From: Rhizobium mesoamericanum STM3625
GTDB taxonomy: Bacteria > Pseudomonadota > Alphaproteobacteria > Rhizobiales > Rhizobiaceae
Direction of reading: 5' to 3'
DNA length: 64,000 nucleotides
NCBI RefSeq assembly: GCF_000312665.1
Contig: NZ_HF536772.1
Span: 3,702,786 to 3,766,785 of the forward strand
Shown here: piece after piece, positions 44,916 to 54,588 of the stretch
Position numbering within the stretch: position 1 is the stretch's first letter
Layout: the number at the start of each line of letters is the position of its first letter
Translations under genes and position numbers: made by a program
Notes under the pieces: generated by a model
What the model was told of the DNA's origin: nothing
Seen by the model: the letters and a program-made list of their open reading frames with translations, nothing else
The model's database searches: none

Positions 44916-45332
44916 CCCTTATGTCGGCGCGATGCAGGACGATACAAAAGCTGCGAACCGCTGCCCCCCAAGCGTAACATCCTTCGACAGCGCGAGCGAT
45001 CACGATCGGCTCACAGGTCAGGATCGTCGTCTGCAGTCGAATGAGCAGGTCGAGGCCGTTGGTTGAGATGGGGATGGCGCACCTCGATGCTGCCGCGCAG
45101 TTCTTTCATCGCAGGAATTTTTTCTCATCCGTAAAATATCGTACACCTGTGGAGCAATTGTCGCTACCGCATTGGTTTTCCTGATGGATCGCGAGCCGGT
45201 ATGGCTGTGGATGGCCTGTTGTTTCAAAATCCACCCAAAACGCGGCCGTTGACTCGAAATCCAGAAAGGAACAAATGTAGAACATCCTCGCTTTTGAACG
45301 AGATGGAACCCTTGAATTGACGAAGGCCACAG
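44916..45332. other. Intergenic region upstream of imuA
   Basis: About 415 bp without a supported gene. Contains the SOS box at 45269-45283; the rest shows no clear element. Confidence 0.5.
45269..45283. promoter_or_regulatory. LexA/SOS box GAAC-N7-GAAC
   Basis: GAACAAATGTAGAAC matches exactly the direct-repeat SOS box of Alphaproteobacteria (complement GTTC-N7-GTTC). It lies 50 bp before imuA, so LexA control of imuA-imuB-dnaE2 is expected. Confidence 0.85.
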
Positions 45333-46088
45333 ATGGCGCAATCCGGCGCAAACCCCGTCATCACCGAGCTTCGGGAACGCATTTCGCATCTCGAAGGCGG
45401 CATCTCACGCCGGAAGCAGACCCTGCCATTCGGCGTGCGCGAGATCGATGACCATCTGCCCGGTGGCGGATTGTCCTATGGAGCATTACACGAGTTCGCC
45501 GGTGGGGGAGCCGGAACCGTGGATGGGGCCGCCGCGGCCCTGTTCGCAGCCGGGATTGCAGCACGGACAATGGGCAAGGTGATCTGGTGTCTCACAAGGC
45601 CCGACCTCTTTTTCCCGGCGCTGGCGCAAGCCGGCCTTCATCCGAACCGCGTCGTCTTCGTCGAGGCCCACAGGGAAGAGGACGTATTGGCCTCCATGGA
45701 GGAAGCCCTATCGTTCGGTGGTCTCGGAGCGGTCGTCGCCGAACTTGTCCGCCTGCCGATGACGGCCTCGCGGAGGCTGCAGCTTGCGGCCGAAAAGACG
45801 GGAACCATGGGGCTTGTCGTCCGACGATGGCGTCGGCAAACGGAGGCTAGTGATTTCGGTCAGCCGACGGCGTCGACGACACGCTGGCGCGTGAGTGTGC
45901 TGCCGTCGGAAGAGCTTCCGGTTCCAGGCGTCGGCCGGGCACGGTGGCTTGTCGAGCTGATGAGAGTGAAAGCGGGCGAGTGCGCAGAGTTTACAGTTGG
46001 AGCGTGTGATGCCCAGGGTCGTATCGATCTTTCTACCGGATTTGTCGACCGACAGGATCAGACGGGCCGATCCGTCCATTCCAGTTGA
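45333..46088 (+). CDS. imuA: ImuA, SOS mutagenesis accessory protein
   Basis: 251 aa. RecA/SulA-like fold: LPFGVREIDDHLPGGGLSYGALHEFAG is the hallmark start, followed by a degenerate nucleotide-loop region and ALAQAGLHPNRVVFVEAHREEDVLASMEEAL. It acts with ImuB and DnaE2 in translesion synthesis and mutagenesis under DNA damage. imuB starts inside its 3' end (80-bp overlap), so the genes are tightly coupled. The SOS box lies just upstream. Confidence 0.9.
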   Translation: MAQSGANPVITELRERISHLEGGISRRKQTLPFGVREIDDHLPGGGLSYGALHEFAGGGAGTVDGAAAALFAAGIAARTMGKVIWCLTRPDLFFPALAQAGLHPNRVVFVEAHREEDVLASMEEALSFGGLGAVVAELVRLPMTASRRLQLAAEKTGTMGLVVRRWRRQTEASDFGQPTASTTRWRVSVLPSEELPVPGVGRARWLVELMRVKAGECAEFTVGACDAQGRIDLSTGFVDRQDQTGRSVHSS

Positions 46089-47520
46089 GCAGCCGATCGC
46101 GGTTATTGCCCGGAGCGGTTCCAAGCGCTGGGTCTCCGCTGCCGATGCTGCGGCAAGGAAATCAGGCGTCCATGTGGGTATGCCAGCAGCCAAGGCGCAG
46201 GCCATGTTTCGCGGTCTGATGCTCGTGGATGCCGACACCGTCGCGGACGCGAATGCCCTTGAACGCATCACGCTTTGGGCGCTGACCCAATATTCGCCGA
46301 TCGTTGCTGTCGATCCGCCGGACGGGATCGTCATGGACACCGAGGGTGCCGATCATCTCCAGGGTGGCGAGCACATGATGCTCACCGGTATCGCGAACCG
46401 GTTCAGGGCGAAGGGCCTCACAGTTCGCGTGGCGATCGCCGACACCTGGGGTGCGGCTCATGCCTGCGCGCGCACGATCCAAGAGGAGACCATCATCGTA
46501 CCGCGCGGAGAAACCATCAGCGCAGTCGAACACCTCCCGGTCCATTTGCTTCGGCTTCCCGAGAAAATCGTCATCGATCTGAGGACGTTGGGGTTCAAGA
46601 CAACAGGCGAACTCTCCGCAACGCCGCGCGCGCCGCTGACCCTACGGTTCGGCCCCGAGATCGGCCGACGTCTTGATCAGATGCACGGGCGTCTGGCCGA
46701 GCCGATCGAGCCCATCAGGAGCCCCGAACTGATCGAGGTGTCGCGCTCGTTTGCTGAGCCGATCGGCGCAGCAGAGACGATCAACAAGTACGTCGGGCGG
46801 CTTGTGGTGCGGCTCGTGTCGGAGCTGCAGCGAAAGGGGCTCGGCGTCCGCAGAACCGACCTGATCGTCGAGAAGGTCGATGGAACCAGGCAGGCGATCC
46901 GCGCTGGCACTGCCAAGCCTGCCCGCGACGTCGCCTGGCTGACTAAACTCTTCCGCGACAGGACCGAGAAGATCGATCCTGGCTTCGGGATCGAAAAGCT
47001 TTCGCTCGTTGCGATCATGACGCAGCCGCTCGAGGAGGAGCAGCGATCGACGTCTCTCGTGGAGGAGGATACGACCGACATCACGCCATTGATCGATATT
47101 TTGGGCAATCGCGGGCAGCGCGTCTACCGGGTCGCTCCCGTCGCCTCTGACGTCCCCGAGCGTAGCGTACGGAGGGTCGCCGCCGCTGTCGCGGAAGTCG
47201 AGGAGGCGTGGGTCCATTATTGGCCACGGCCCGTGCGGCTTCTCAATAGTCCGGACCCTATCGAAGCCATCGCGCTCCTCCCAGACCGGCCGCCGGTCAG
47301 CATCACCTGGCGCGGCAAGCGCCACAGAATAGTTCGGGCGGACGGTCCTGAACGGGTGTTCGGCGAATGGTGGAAGCGCGACAGCGAGCTTGAGGCGGTC
47401 CGCGACTATTTTGTGGTCGAAGATGAACGCGGCCAGCGGCTCTGGGTTTTCCGCTCCGGTGACGGGATCGATCCGGGGACCGGATCGCACCGCTGGTTCC
47501 TGCACGGGATATTCGCATGA
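46009..47520 (+). CDS. imuB: ImuB, Y-family polymerase-like protein
   Basis: 503 aa from ATG 46009, with TTGGAG upstream; TTG 45997 and GTG 46006 are also in frame. N-terminal Y-family fold (VVSIFLPDLSTDRIRR, ADAAARKSGVHVGMPAAKAQAM) without the normal catalytic acidic pattern, as expected for ImuB. A C-terminal domain (WWKRDSELEAVRDYFVVEDERGQRLWVFR) connects to DnaE2/ImuA. Its stop overlaps dnaE2 (ATGA). Confidence 0.9.
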   Translation: MPRVVSIFLPDLSTDRIRRADPSIPVEQPIAVIARSGSKRWVSAADAAARKSGVHVGMPAAKAQAMFRGLMLVDADTVADANALERITLWALTQYSPIVAVDPPDGIVMDTEGADHLQGGEHMMLTGIANRFRAKGLTVRVAIADTWGAAHACARTIQEETIIVPRGETISAVEHLPVHLLRLPEKIVIDLRTLGFKTTGELSATPRAPLTLRFGPEIGRRLDQMHGRLAEPIEPIRSPELIEVSRSFAEPIGAAETINKYVGRLVVRLVSELQRKGLGVRRTDLIVEKVDGTRQAIRAGTAKPARDVAWLTKLFRDRTEKIDPGFGIEKLSLVAIMTQPLEEEQRSTSLVEEDTTDITPLIDILGNRGQRVYRVAPVASDVPERSVRRVAAAVAEVEEAWVHYWPRPVRLLNSPDPIEAIALLPDRPPVSITWRGKRHRIVRADGPERVFGEWWKRDSELEAVRDYFVVEDERGQRLWVFRSGDGIDPGTGSHRWFLHGIFA

Positions 47521-50500
47521 TGTACGCCGAGCTTCAGGTTACGACGCATTTCAGCTTCCTGAGAGGAGCCTCCTCGGCAGACGAGCTGTTTGCAACGGCC
47601 AAGGAACTCGGCATCGAAGCGATCGGCGTCGTCGACCGCAACAGCCTCGCAGGCGTCGTTCGTGCTCTCGAAGCCTCGCGCGCCACGGGACTGCGTCTTG
47701 TCGTCGGTTGCCGCCTCGATCTTAAGGACGGAATGTCGATCCTCCTCTATCCGACGGACCGGGCGGCATACTCTCGGTTGACCAGGCTTCTGACGCTTGG
47801 AAAGAGCCGCGGCGGCAAGGCAAAGTGCATCCTGACGCTTGAGGACGTTGCACTCTACGCAGACGGCTTGATCGGCATCCTCGTGCCCGACCTCGCGGAC
47901 GAGACCTGTGCGATCCAGCTTCGAAAAATGGCCGACCTCTTCAAGGACAGAGCCTACGTCTCGCTCTGCCTCAGGCGACGTCCGAACGACCAGTTGCGGC
48001 TTCATGAGATTTCGACCATGGCCGCGCGCTTCAACGTGCGCACGGTCGTCACCAACGACGTCCTTTTCCATGAGCCGGGCCGCCGGCAGCTCCAAGACGT
48101 CGTCACCTGCATCCGCAACAACACGACGATCGATGATGTCGGCTTCGAGCGGGAGCGGCATGCCGACCGCTACCTGAAGCCCCCGGAAGAGATGGAGCGT
48201 CTGTTTCCCCGCTATCGGGATGCGATTGCGAGGACGATGGAGATCGTTGCCCGCTGTCGTTTCAGCCTGGAAGAGCTTTCCTACCAGTATCCGGAAGAAG
48301 CGATCGTGCCGGGCATGGATGCCCAGCAGTCGCTCGAGCATTATGTCCGCGCGTGCATCCCGATCCGCTATCCCGAAGGTCTGCCGCGCAAGGTGCTCAA
48401 GGTCGTCAAACACGAACTCGACCTCATCCGGTCGATGAAGTACGCGCCGTACTTCCTGACGGTCTTCAGCATCGTCCGCTTTGCGCGCTCCCAAGGGATT
48501 CTTTGCCAGGGCAGAGGGTCGGCGGCCAATTCGGCCGTCTGCTACATCCTCGGCATTACCTCGATCGACCCGGAGACCAACGATCTCCTGTTCGAGCGCT
48601 TCATATCCCAAGAGCGCGACGAGCCACCCGATATCGACGTCGACTTCGAGCACGAGCGGCGGGAGGAGGTGATCCAGTGGATTTACAGGACCTATGGTCA
48701 TGACAAGGCAGCGCTTTGCTCAACCGTCACCCGCTATCGTGCCAAAGGTGCAATCCGCGACATCGGCAAGGCACTTGGCCTTCCCGAGGACATCATCAAG
48801 GCGCTGTCATCTGGCATGTGGTCGTGGTCCGAGGAACTGGTCAGCGATCGCAAGGTTCGCGAGCAAGGCCTCAATCCGGAAGACCGACGTCTTGCATTGA
48901 CGCTCAAGCTTGCGCAGCAGTTGATGGGCGCTCCACGCCACCTTGGCCAGCATCCGGGCGGCTTCGTGTTGACGAACGATCGTCTCGACGATCTCGTTCC
49001 GATCGAGCCGGCGGCAATGGCCGATCGCCAGGTGATCGAATGGGACAAAGACGACATCGAGGCGCTCAAGTTCATGAAGGTCGACGTTCTGGCGCTCGGC
49101 ATGCTGACCTGCATGGCGAAGAGTTTTGCCTTGTTGAGTCAACACAAGGACATAGACCTCGATCTTGCTACGATACCTCAAGAGGATGCGGCGACCTATG
49201 CGATGATCCGCAAGGCAGACACGCTGGGGACGTTCCAGATCGAGTCCCGCGCGCAGATGGCAATGTTGCCGCGCATGAAGCCGAGGACCTTCTATGATCT
49301 CGTCATCCAGGTCGCGATCGTCCGTCCGGGCCCGATCCAGGGGGACATGGTCCATCCCTATCTGAGACGTCGAGAAGGCAAGGAAGCGGTCGAATACCCG
49401 ACGCCCGAGCTGGAAGCCGTCCTCGGCAAGACGCTTGGTGTCCCGCTCTTCCAGGAGTCGGCAATGAAAGTCGCGATGGTCTGCGCCGGTTTTACCGGTG
49501 GGGAGGCGGACCAACTCCGCAAGTCGATGGCGACCTTCAAGTTCACGGGCGGCGTCTCGCGCTTCAAGGACAAGCTCGTCTCCGGGATGATCAAGAACGG
49601 ATATTCTGCCGAGTTCGCCGAGAAGACCTTCAGCCAGCTCGAAGGATTCGGTTCTTATGGCTTTCCGGAATCCCATGCCGCCTCCTTCGCACTGATCGCC
49701 TACGCCAGTAGTTTCGTGAAGTGCCATTTCCCGGACGCCTTCTGTGCGGCGCTTCTGAACTCGCAGCCGATGGGCTTCTATGCACCTGCCCAGATCGTCG
49801 GCGATGCGCGCGCACGTGGTGTCGAGGTTAGACCTGTCTGCATAAATCAGTCGCGGTGGGACTGCACGCTCGAACGCATCGGAGATACCGACCGCCATGC
49901 GGTTCGGCTGGGCATGCGGATGGTCAAGGGGCTGGCAGTCGCAGACGCCGCGCGCATCGTGGCTGCAAGGATGAGTTCACCCTTCCAATCCGTTGACGAT
50001 GTCTGGCGACGATCAAGTGTTCCAACCGAAGCGCTGGTGCAGCTTGCCAAAGCTGACGCGTTCCTGCCTTCCTTGGGCCTGAAGCGCCGGGATGCCATGT
50101 GGGCGATCAAGGCGCTTCGCGACGAGCCGCTACCGTTGTTTGCCGCGGCTTCGGAGCGCGAGGAAAAGGTGATCGCAGAACAACAGGAGCCTGTGGTGGC
50201 GCTTCGCCAGATGACACAAGGACATAACGTCGTTCAGGATTACGGCCATGTTGGCCTGACCCTGCGGGATCATCCTGTTTCGTTCCTTAGGAAGGACTTG
50301 AGTGAACGCCGGGTCGTCACCTGCGCGGAAGCCATGAACGCGCGTGACGGCCGCTGGCTCATGACGGCGGGGCTTGTGTTGGTCCGTCAGAAACCCGGAT
50401 CTGCCAAGGGCGTGATGTTCATGACGATTGAAGACGAGACGGCTCCTGCCAACGTCGTGATCTGGCCGAGCCTGTTCGAGCGGCGTCGAGGCGTCGCCCT

Positions 50501-50777
50501 TGGGGCTTCGATGATGGCGATCAACGGCCGCATTCAGCGGGAAGGGGAGGTCGTGCATCTCGTTGCACAACAGCTTTTTGATCTCTCAGGCGATCTCTCA
50601 AGTCTTGCAGATCGCGATGCGGAATTCCGGTTGCCGACCGGCCGAGGCGACGAATTCGCGCACGGTTCTTCAGGAGCTGTGGATTCGAGAGACCGGGCGG
50701 CAGCGAGACCTCGCGACATCTTCGTTCCGGATCTGCGCATTGATACGCTGAAGTTGAAGAGCAGGAACTTTCACTAG
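47517..50777 (+). CDS. dnaE2: Error-prone DNA polymerase DnaE2
   Basis: 1086 aa, the normal DnaE2 length. An N-terminal PHP domain begins YAELQVTTHFSFLRGASSADELF. The polymerase catalytic motif PPDIDVDFEHERREEVIQWIY sits near residue 371, with further C-family blocks (FLTVFSIVRFARSQGILCQGRGSAANS, AIVRPGPIQGDMVHPYLRRREG, YGFPESHAASFALIAYASS). It performs translesion synthesis with ImuA/ImuB. ATG 47517 overlaps the imuB stop. Confidence 0.93.
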   Translation: MMYAELQVTTHFSFLRGASSADELFATAKELGIEAIGVVDRNSLAGVVRALEASRATGLRLVVGCRLDLKDGMSILLYPTDRAAYSRLTRLLTLGKSRGGKAKCILTLEDVALYADGLIGILVPDLADETCAIQLRKMADLFKDRAYVSLCLRRRPNDQLRLHEISTMAARFNVRTVVTNDVLFHEPGRRQLQDVVTCIRNNTTIDDVGFERERHADRYLKPPEEMERLFPRYRDAIARTMEIVARCRFSLEELSYQYPEEAIVPGMDAQQSLEHYVRACIPIRYPEGLPRKVLKVVKHELDLIRSMKYAPYFLTVFSIVRFARSQGILCQGRGSAANSAVCYILGITSIDPETNDLLFERFISQERDEPPDIDVDFEHERREEVIQWIYRTYGHDKAALCSTVTRYRAKGAIRDIGKALGLPEDIIKALSSGMWSWSEELVSDRKVREQGLNPEDRRLALTLKLAQQLMGAPRHLGQHPGGFVLTNDRLDDLVPIEPAAMADRQVIEWDKDDIEALKFMKVDVLALGMLTCMAKSFALLSQHKDIDLDLATIPQEDAATYAMIRKADTLGTFQIESRAQMAMLPRMKPRTFYDLVIQVAIVRPGPIQGDMVHPYLRRREGKEAVEYPTPELEAVLGKTLGVPLFQESAMKVAMVCAGFTGGEADQLRKSMATFKFTGGVSRFKDKLVSGMIKNGYSAEFAEKTFSQLEGFGSYGFPESHAASFALIAYASSFVKCHFPDAFCAALLNSQPMGFYAPAQIVGDARARGVEVRPVCINQSRWDCTLERIGDTDRHAVRLGMRMVKGLAVADAARIVAARMSSPFQSVDDVWRRSSVPTEALVQLAKADAFLPSLGLKRRDAMWAIKALRDEPLPLFAAASEREEKVIAEQQEPVVALRQMTQGHNVVQDYGHVGLTLRDHPVSFLRKDLSERRVVTCAEAMNARDGRWLMTAGLVLVRQKPGSAKGVMFMTIEDETAPANVVIWPSLFERRRGVALGASMMAINGRIQREGEVVHLVAQQLFDLSGDLSSLADRDAEFRLPTGRGDEFAHGSSGAVDSRDRAAARPRDIFVPDLRIDTLKLKSRNFH

Positions 50778-51079
50778 GTTGCGCCAAGCGCGCGTACGTC
50801 GCGAAGGATTCAGCTTACAGTCTCAGCTAACGGGCGGGACAGCGACACCGTGCTCGTCCGCGGAGCGATACAAGCGGCTCTATCCGACTAGAAGCCGTAG
50901 CTATCTCACCTTGGCTGGCTGTCCTGCACAGTTGATGGCGCCTCACCACAGCAAGCAGAAAGGGACTGGCAACTTGCCACAGAATTGGGGATTTAATGAC
51001 CGCAAGAGGCCTGAAAGGCACACATCGCATCTGGCAGCGGAGGTTCGATCCGCTGCCAGAGATGTTTCAACGAGTGGCA
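50778..51079. other. Gene-free stretch after dnaE2
   Basis: About 300 bp. No terminator with a T-run and no supported gene seen. Confidence 0.35.
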
Positions 51080-51412
51080 TTATCTTGCCGGAGGCTTGTA
51101 GGAAGATGCGATTGTGCCCGCCTTCTCCTGCGCAGCCTTGAATTCTGCGCCTGTATAAGCTCTTACGGTTTTGACATGCGATACGGCTCCCGACGCGCCG
51201 ATGACGAGAAGTGCAGGCACCAAGTCAGCACCGTCGTCGAATTCGGTGATTGCCATCCAGTCGGTCTCGCCGGTCGTGACGTAGAAAGAATGCAGTTTTC
51301 CGCCCGCTGCTTCCATTACGCCGCGGGCCGCCGCTTCTCTGTTCGATGGATTGTCAATCATTCCCTTCGCTGACGTGGCTGTATAGCGCCCTGTTGTTAC
51401 GAAAAGTGGCAT
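51080..51412 (-). CDS. GYD-domain protein
   Basis: 110 aa from ATG 51412. GAGGGAGG lies at 6-7 nt from this ATG but directly against the upstream ATG (51418), which decides the start. MPLFVTTGRYTATSAKGMIDNPSNR, GGKLHSFYVTTGETDWMAITEFDDG and VSHVKTVRAYTGAEF match the GYD/ferredoxin-like fold. Function is not known for the family. Isolated gene. Confidence 0.8.
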   Translation of the reverse strand: MPLFVTTGRYTATSAKGMIDNPSNREAAARGVMEAAGGKLHSFYVTTGETDWMAITEFDDGADLVPALLVIGASGAVSHVKTVRAYTGAEFKAAQEKAGTIASSYKPPAR

Positions 51413-51625
51413 GGACATCCTCCCTCGAAAATTGGGCAGAGCGGATGCTCTGCCCAATGCTCATTATCTCAAAAATCTTGGGGTAAGACGAGTGTTAAGC
51501 TGCAGAGCCCAACACGCGAGCGCACGCCGCGTCATCAGACTGAAGTCTCACAGGATGCCCGCTTTCTTGACTCCAAGCAGGTTCGGCTTGAAACATGCGC
51601 GGGCGTCTTTCAGGGCTTATTGAGC

Positions 51626-51826
51626 ATGAGCAAGCACTCGTTTCGATACCAAGTGCGCAAAGCAGATCACGGTCTCTATTCGGTTGTCGACATCGTGACA
51701 GGCGTTCCCGCCGATGTCGGTGCGACATCGATTCAGCTCACTCAGTCCGAGGCCGAAGGGCTTCTCGCGTGGCTGCGGGTTCAAGCAGGGGGGGCTCCAG
51801 AGGTTGCTTGCATCGCGAGCCACTAG
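51626..51826 (+). CDS. Hypothetical small protein
   Basis: 66 aa from ATG 51626. It reads FRYQVRKADHGLYSVVDIVTGVPADVGATSIQLTQSEAEGLLAWLRV, a compact beta-beta-alpha-like pattern. Weak ribosome site. No family recognised; codon use is compatible with a real gene. Confidence 0.45.
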   Translation: MSKHSFRYQVRKADHGLYSVVDIVTGVPADVGATSIQLTQSEAEGLLAWLRVQAGGAPEVACIASH

Positions 51827-52010
51827 AACCGCCGTTCTGGAGCGGACTTTCAGTTCCGCGCAGTGGGTTGAATAAGGTCGAATATGCCTTTTCCTCAGAA
51901 GGGCCAAGTGACGAGATCATGCAAGATCCTGATCTAAATGACTGTCTTTCCACCACTTGCCGTGCGTACAGATTTCAATTCGTGGACATCCACACATCGC
52001 TCGGGGGATA

Positions 52011-52838
52011 TCAAATCCGCGCAACCTTCCTCAAATGTTCAGCCGTTGTCGTCGGAAAACCAAAGAACTCCAGGTAGGCCGGTATCTGCTCGAACAGCAT
52101 ATCCGTGCCCACCTGATACCGGCATCCCCGCTCACGCGCGGCAGCCAGAAACGGCGTGATTTCCTCCTTCATCACCACTTCTCCGACAAAGGTCTCAGGT
52201 GACAGTCTGTTGATATCCACGGGCAGGGGATCGTTCTGGTTCATGCCGAGCGGCGTGGCATTGATGACGATGTCGAAGCCTACCGGGTCATTGGAACCAG
52301 TGGCGACTTCGGTTGACGGATAATAAGAATTTAGGCGGGCCTTAAGGCCCGCAAGCGCCGCGTTATTGTCGTCGTAAAGCGCGAGATGGGCGAGCCCGGC
52401 AGCTGCCAGTGAAGCCGCGATTGCAGACCCGACGCCGCCCGCGCCGATCATCAGCGCTTTGGCGCCTGATATCGTCTGGCCCTTGCGCTTAAGCCCGCGC
52501 ACAAAGCCTTCACCGTCGAACATGTCGCCAATCAGCCTGCCGTATGAATCGAGTTTAACGGCATTGCAGGAACCTGCCACGCGGGCGTTGGTGGATATTT
52601 CGTCCAGCAGGCCCATGGTTGTGATCTTGTGCGGCATGGTGATCAGCGCGCCGTGGATGTTTGACAGGCGGAAGATCAACTGCAGGAAATCAGGGTAGTC
52701 TTCCGGCTTGCAACCCATGGGCACGACGACGGCGTCGATGTCCTGCTCCTCGAAATAGGGATTGTAGATCAACGGTGCCTTGAAGCTTTCCGTCGGGTAG
52801 CCGAGATGGGCGATCAGCCGGGTGGTTCCGCTAATCAT
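52011..52838 (-). CDS. AroE-like quinate/shikimate-type dehydrogenase, atypical
   Basis: 275 aa, the AroE fold. The NAD(P) site is IGAGGVGSAIAASLAAAGL. The substrate region differs from normal AroE: YPTESFKAPLIYN replaces the usual SxSP-type motif, and IGDMFDGEGF replaces the Asn-Thr-Asp region. MPHKITTMGLLDE (catalytic Lys) and GTDMLFEQ are kept. It therefore probably oxidises quinate, shikimate or a related compound in catabolism. It is the last gene of the ABC/aroQ operon and overlaps the truncated oxidoreductase gene by 4 bp. Confidence 0.82.
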   Translation of the reverse strand: MISGTTRLIAHLGYPTESFKAPLIYNPYFEEQDIDAVVVPMGCKPEDYPDFLQLIFRLSNIHGALITMPHKITTMGLLDEISTNARVAGSCNAVKLDSYGRLIGDMFDGEGFVRGLKRKGQTISGAKALMIGAGGVGSAIAASLAAAGLAHLALYDDNNAALAGLKARLNSYYPSTEVATGSNDPVGFDIVINATPLGMNQNDPLPVDINRLSPETFVGEVVMKEEITPFLAAARERGCRYQVGTDMLFEQIPAYLEFFGFPTTTAEHLRKVARI

Positions 52839-53116
52839 GGGCGTGACCTTTCGAGAGCTATCGTTTGGGCTGTTCGGGCCGACTGCTTGATCGCGTCGAT
52901 CACGACATCGGGGCGGCTCTCTGCCAAGATCTCAGAAAGGCTCGCAAACCGTGGCAGACCTTCGGCGAGGGCCCAATCCCGGGCGGATCCGGAGGGTTCG
53001 ATGATGGCAGCAAGTGCTGCACGCGGCTCCGATAGGACACCTTCGATATGGCGCCTGCCGATCAGGCCAGTGCCCGCTATCGCGATGTTTATTCGCCCCT
53101 GCGACAGTTCTCGCAT
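52835..53116 (-). pseudogene. Truncated Gfo/Idh/MocA-family oxidoreductase
   Basis: 93 codons from ATG 53116. Only the N-terminal Rossmann unit remains: INIAIAGTGLIGRRHIEG, IEPSGSARDWALAEGLPRFASLSEIL, RPDVVIDA. The following residues (KQSARTAQTIALERSRP) do not match the family, and the stop overlaps the next start codon. Full members have about 330-390 residues, so roughly three quarters is missing, probably by internal deletion. It is placed 10 bp after the ABC ATPase gene. Confidence 0.75.
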
Positions 53117-53126
53117 AATTCCTGTC

Positions 53127-53903
53127 CTAGTTTCGCAGGATTTCGCCAAGGAATTTGCGGGTGCGTTCATGGCGAGGATTGGTGAAGAATTCGCTGGGCG
53201 GCGCCTCCTCTACGATCGCGCCGCTTGCCATGAAGATCACCCGGTTGGCCACCTGGCGGGCAAAGCCCATTTCGTGCGTCACACAGATCATCGTCATGCC
53301 TTCCTCAGCGAGGCTGATCATGGTGTCGAGCACTTCCTTGACCATTTCCGGATCTAGCGCCGAGGTCGGCTCGTCGAAAAGCATGACTTTGGGGCGCATG
53401 CAGAGCGCCCGTGCAATTGCCACGCGCTGCTGCTGGCCGCCCGACAACTGCACGGGATATTTGGACGCCTGCTCGGAAATCTTCACGCGGGCAAGCAGGA
53501 TGCGCGCCCGCTCTTCGGCTTCGACCTTCGATATGCCAAGTGCGCGCATCGGCGCCAGCATGCAGTTTTCGAGTACGGTCAGATGCGGGAAGAGGTTGAA
53601 CTGCTGGAAGACCATGCCGACCTCGCGTCTGATTGCATCGATCGCCTTGGCCTGATTGCCAAGGAGGATGCCGCCGACGCGGATCTCGCCCTTCTCATAG
53701 GTCTCAAGGTGGTTGATGCAGCGGATAAGCGTCGACTTTCCGCTGCCCGACGGCCCGCAAAGCACGATGCGCTCGCCTCTGCGCACTTCGATATTGATAT
53801 CGTGGAGGGCCTGAAAAGCACCATACCATTTCTCGACATGTCTCATGGCGATCATGGTTTCGCCCGTGATCGTGTTCCGGGTGGGGGCAGTTGCTGTTGT
53901 CAT
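53127..53903 (-). CDS. Polar amino acid-type ABC transporter ATP-binding protein
   Basis: 258 aa. Walker A GPSGSGKST, Q-loop region VFQQFNLFPHLTVLEN, signature LSGGQQQRVAIARAL, Walker B VMLFDEPTSALD and switch His in ICVTHEMGFAR are all present. It powers the importer formed by the permeases at 53934 and 54589 and the binding protein at 55825. Translation may start at 53903 or at a later ATG (53858). Confidence 0.92.
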   Translation of the reverse strand: MTTATAPTRNTITGETMIAMRHVEKWYGAFQALHDINIEVRRGERIVLCGPSGSGKSTLIRCINHLETYEKGEIRVGGILLGNQAKAIDAIRREVGMVFQQFNLFPHLTVLENCMLAPMRALGISKVEAEERARILLARVKISEQASKYPVQLSGGQQQRVAIARALCMRPKVMLFDEPTSALDPEMVKEVLDTMISLAEEGMTMICVTHEMGFARQVANRVIFMASGAIVEEAPPSEFFTNPRHERTRKFLGEILRN

Positions 53904-53933
53904 GATCGTGTTTCCATTATTGCTCGGTCCCCA

Positions 53934-54578
53934 TTATCGCGCATGGGCGGCGGCAAAGCGCCGCTCCAGGCGCGCGCCAACGATCGTCAGCGGGCAGCAC
54001 ATCAGAAAATAAAGGGCGCCGACAATGCCGAAGACGGTGAGGGGCTGGAAGATCTGGTTGGAGATGATGTTGCCGGCGCGCGTCAGCTCCGTGAAGCCGA
54101 CAATCGAGGCGAGCGACGTGCCCTTGATGAGCTGCACCAGAAAGCCGATCGTCGCTGGCAACGAGATGCGGATTGCCTGCGGCAAAATGATATCCTTCAT
54201 TCGTGATACATATCTCAGGCTGAGTGCCTTGGCCGCTTCAGTCTGCCCCCGCGGCACGGCCTCGATCGAACCGCGCCAGATCTCGCCGAGATAGGCGCTG
54301 GCATGAAGTGTCAGACCGATTGCGACCGCTTCCCAGGCATCGAGCTTGAGGCCGATGAGCGCCAGGCCATAGTAGGTGACGAAGAGCTGCATCAACAGCG
54401 GCGTGCCCTGGAAGACGGCGATGTAGGTCGCAGTTACCCGTTCCAGGAGCGATATGCCCGACGTGCGCGCAAGGGCCACTCCAAGACCAGCAAGGCAGCC
54501 GCAAATGAAACCGACGGCGGAGAGAAGGACGGTCCATTTTAGGCCGATCAGAAGGAAGGTGAATTCTTCGCTGCCCAT
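53934..54578 (-). CDS. ABC transporter permease (polar amino acid type, His/Glu/Gln family)
   Basis: 214 aa. About five membrane segments. The EAA-type cytoplasmic loop reads EAAKALSLRYVSRMKDIILPQAIRISLP, the ATPase contact. It lies 10 bp after the other permease gene, and the two probably form a heterodimer. Substrate inferred as an alicyclic acid or related compound from the aroQ/quiC context. Confidence 0.88.
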   Translation of the reverse strand: MGSEEFTFLLIGLKWTVLLSAVGFICGCLAGLGVALARTSGISLLERVTATYIAVFQGTPLLMQLFVTYYGLALIGLKLDAWEAVAIGLTLHASAYLGEIWRGSIEAVPRGQTEAAKALSLRYVSRMKDIILPQAIRISLPATIGFLVQLIKGTSLASIVGFTELTRAGNIISNQIFQPLTVFGIVGALYFLMCCPLTIVGARLERRFAAAHAR

Positions 54579-54588
54579 GTTGGCGCCC

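Noticed and set aside
47406..48701. Minus-strand open frame (431 codons) over imuB and dnaE2
   Set aside because: Shadow of the polymerase genes; His/Asp/Arg-rich composition typical of antisense frames in high-GC DNA.
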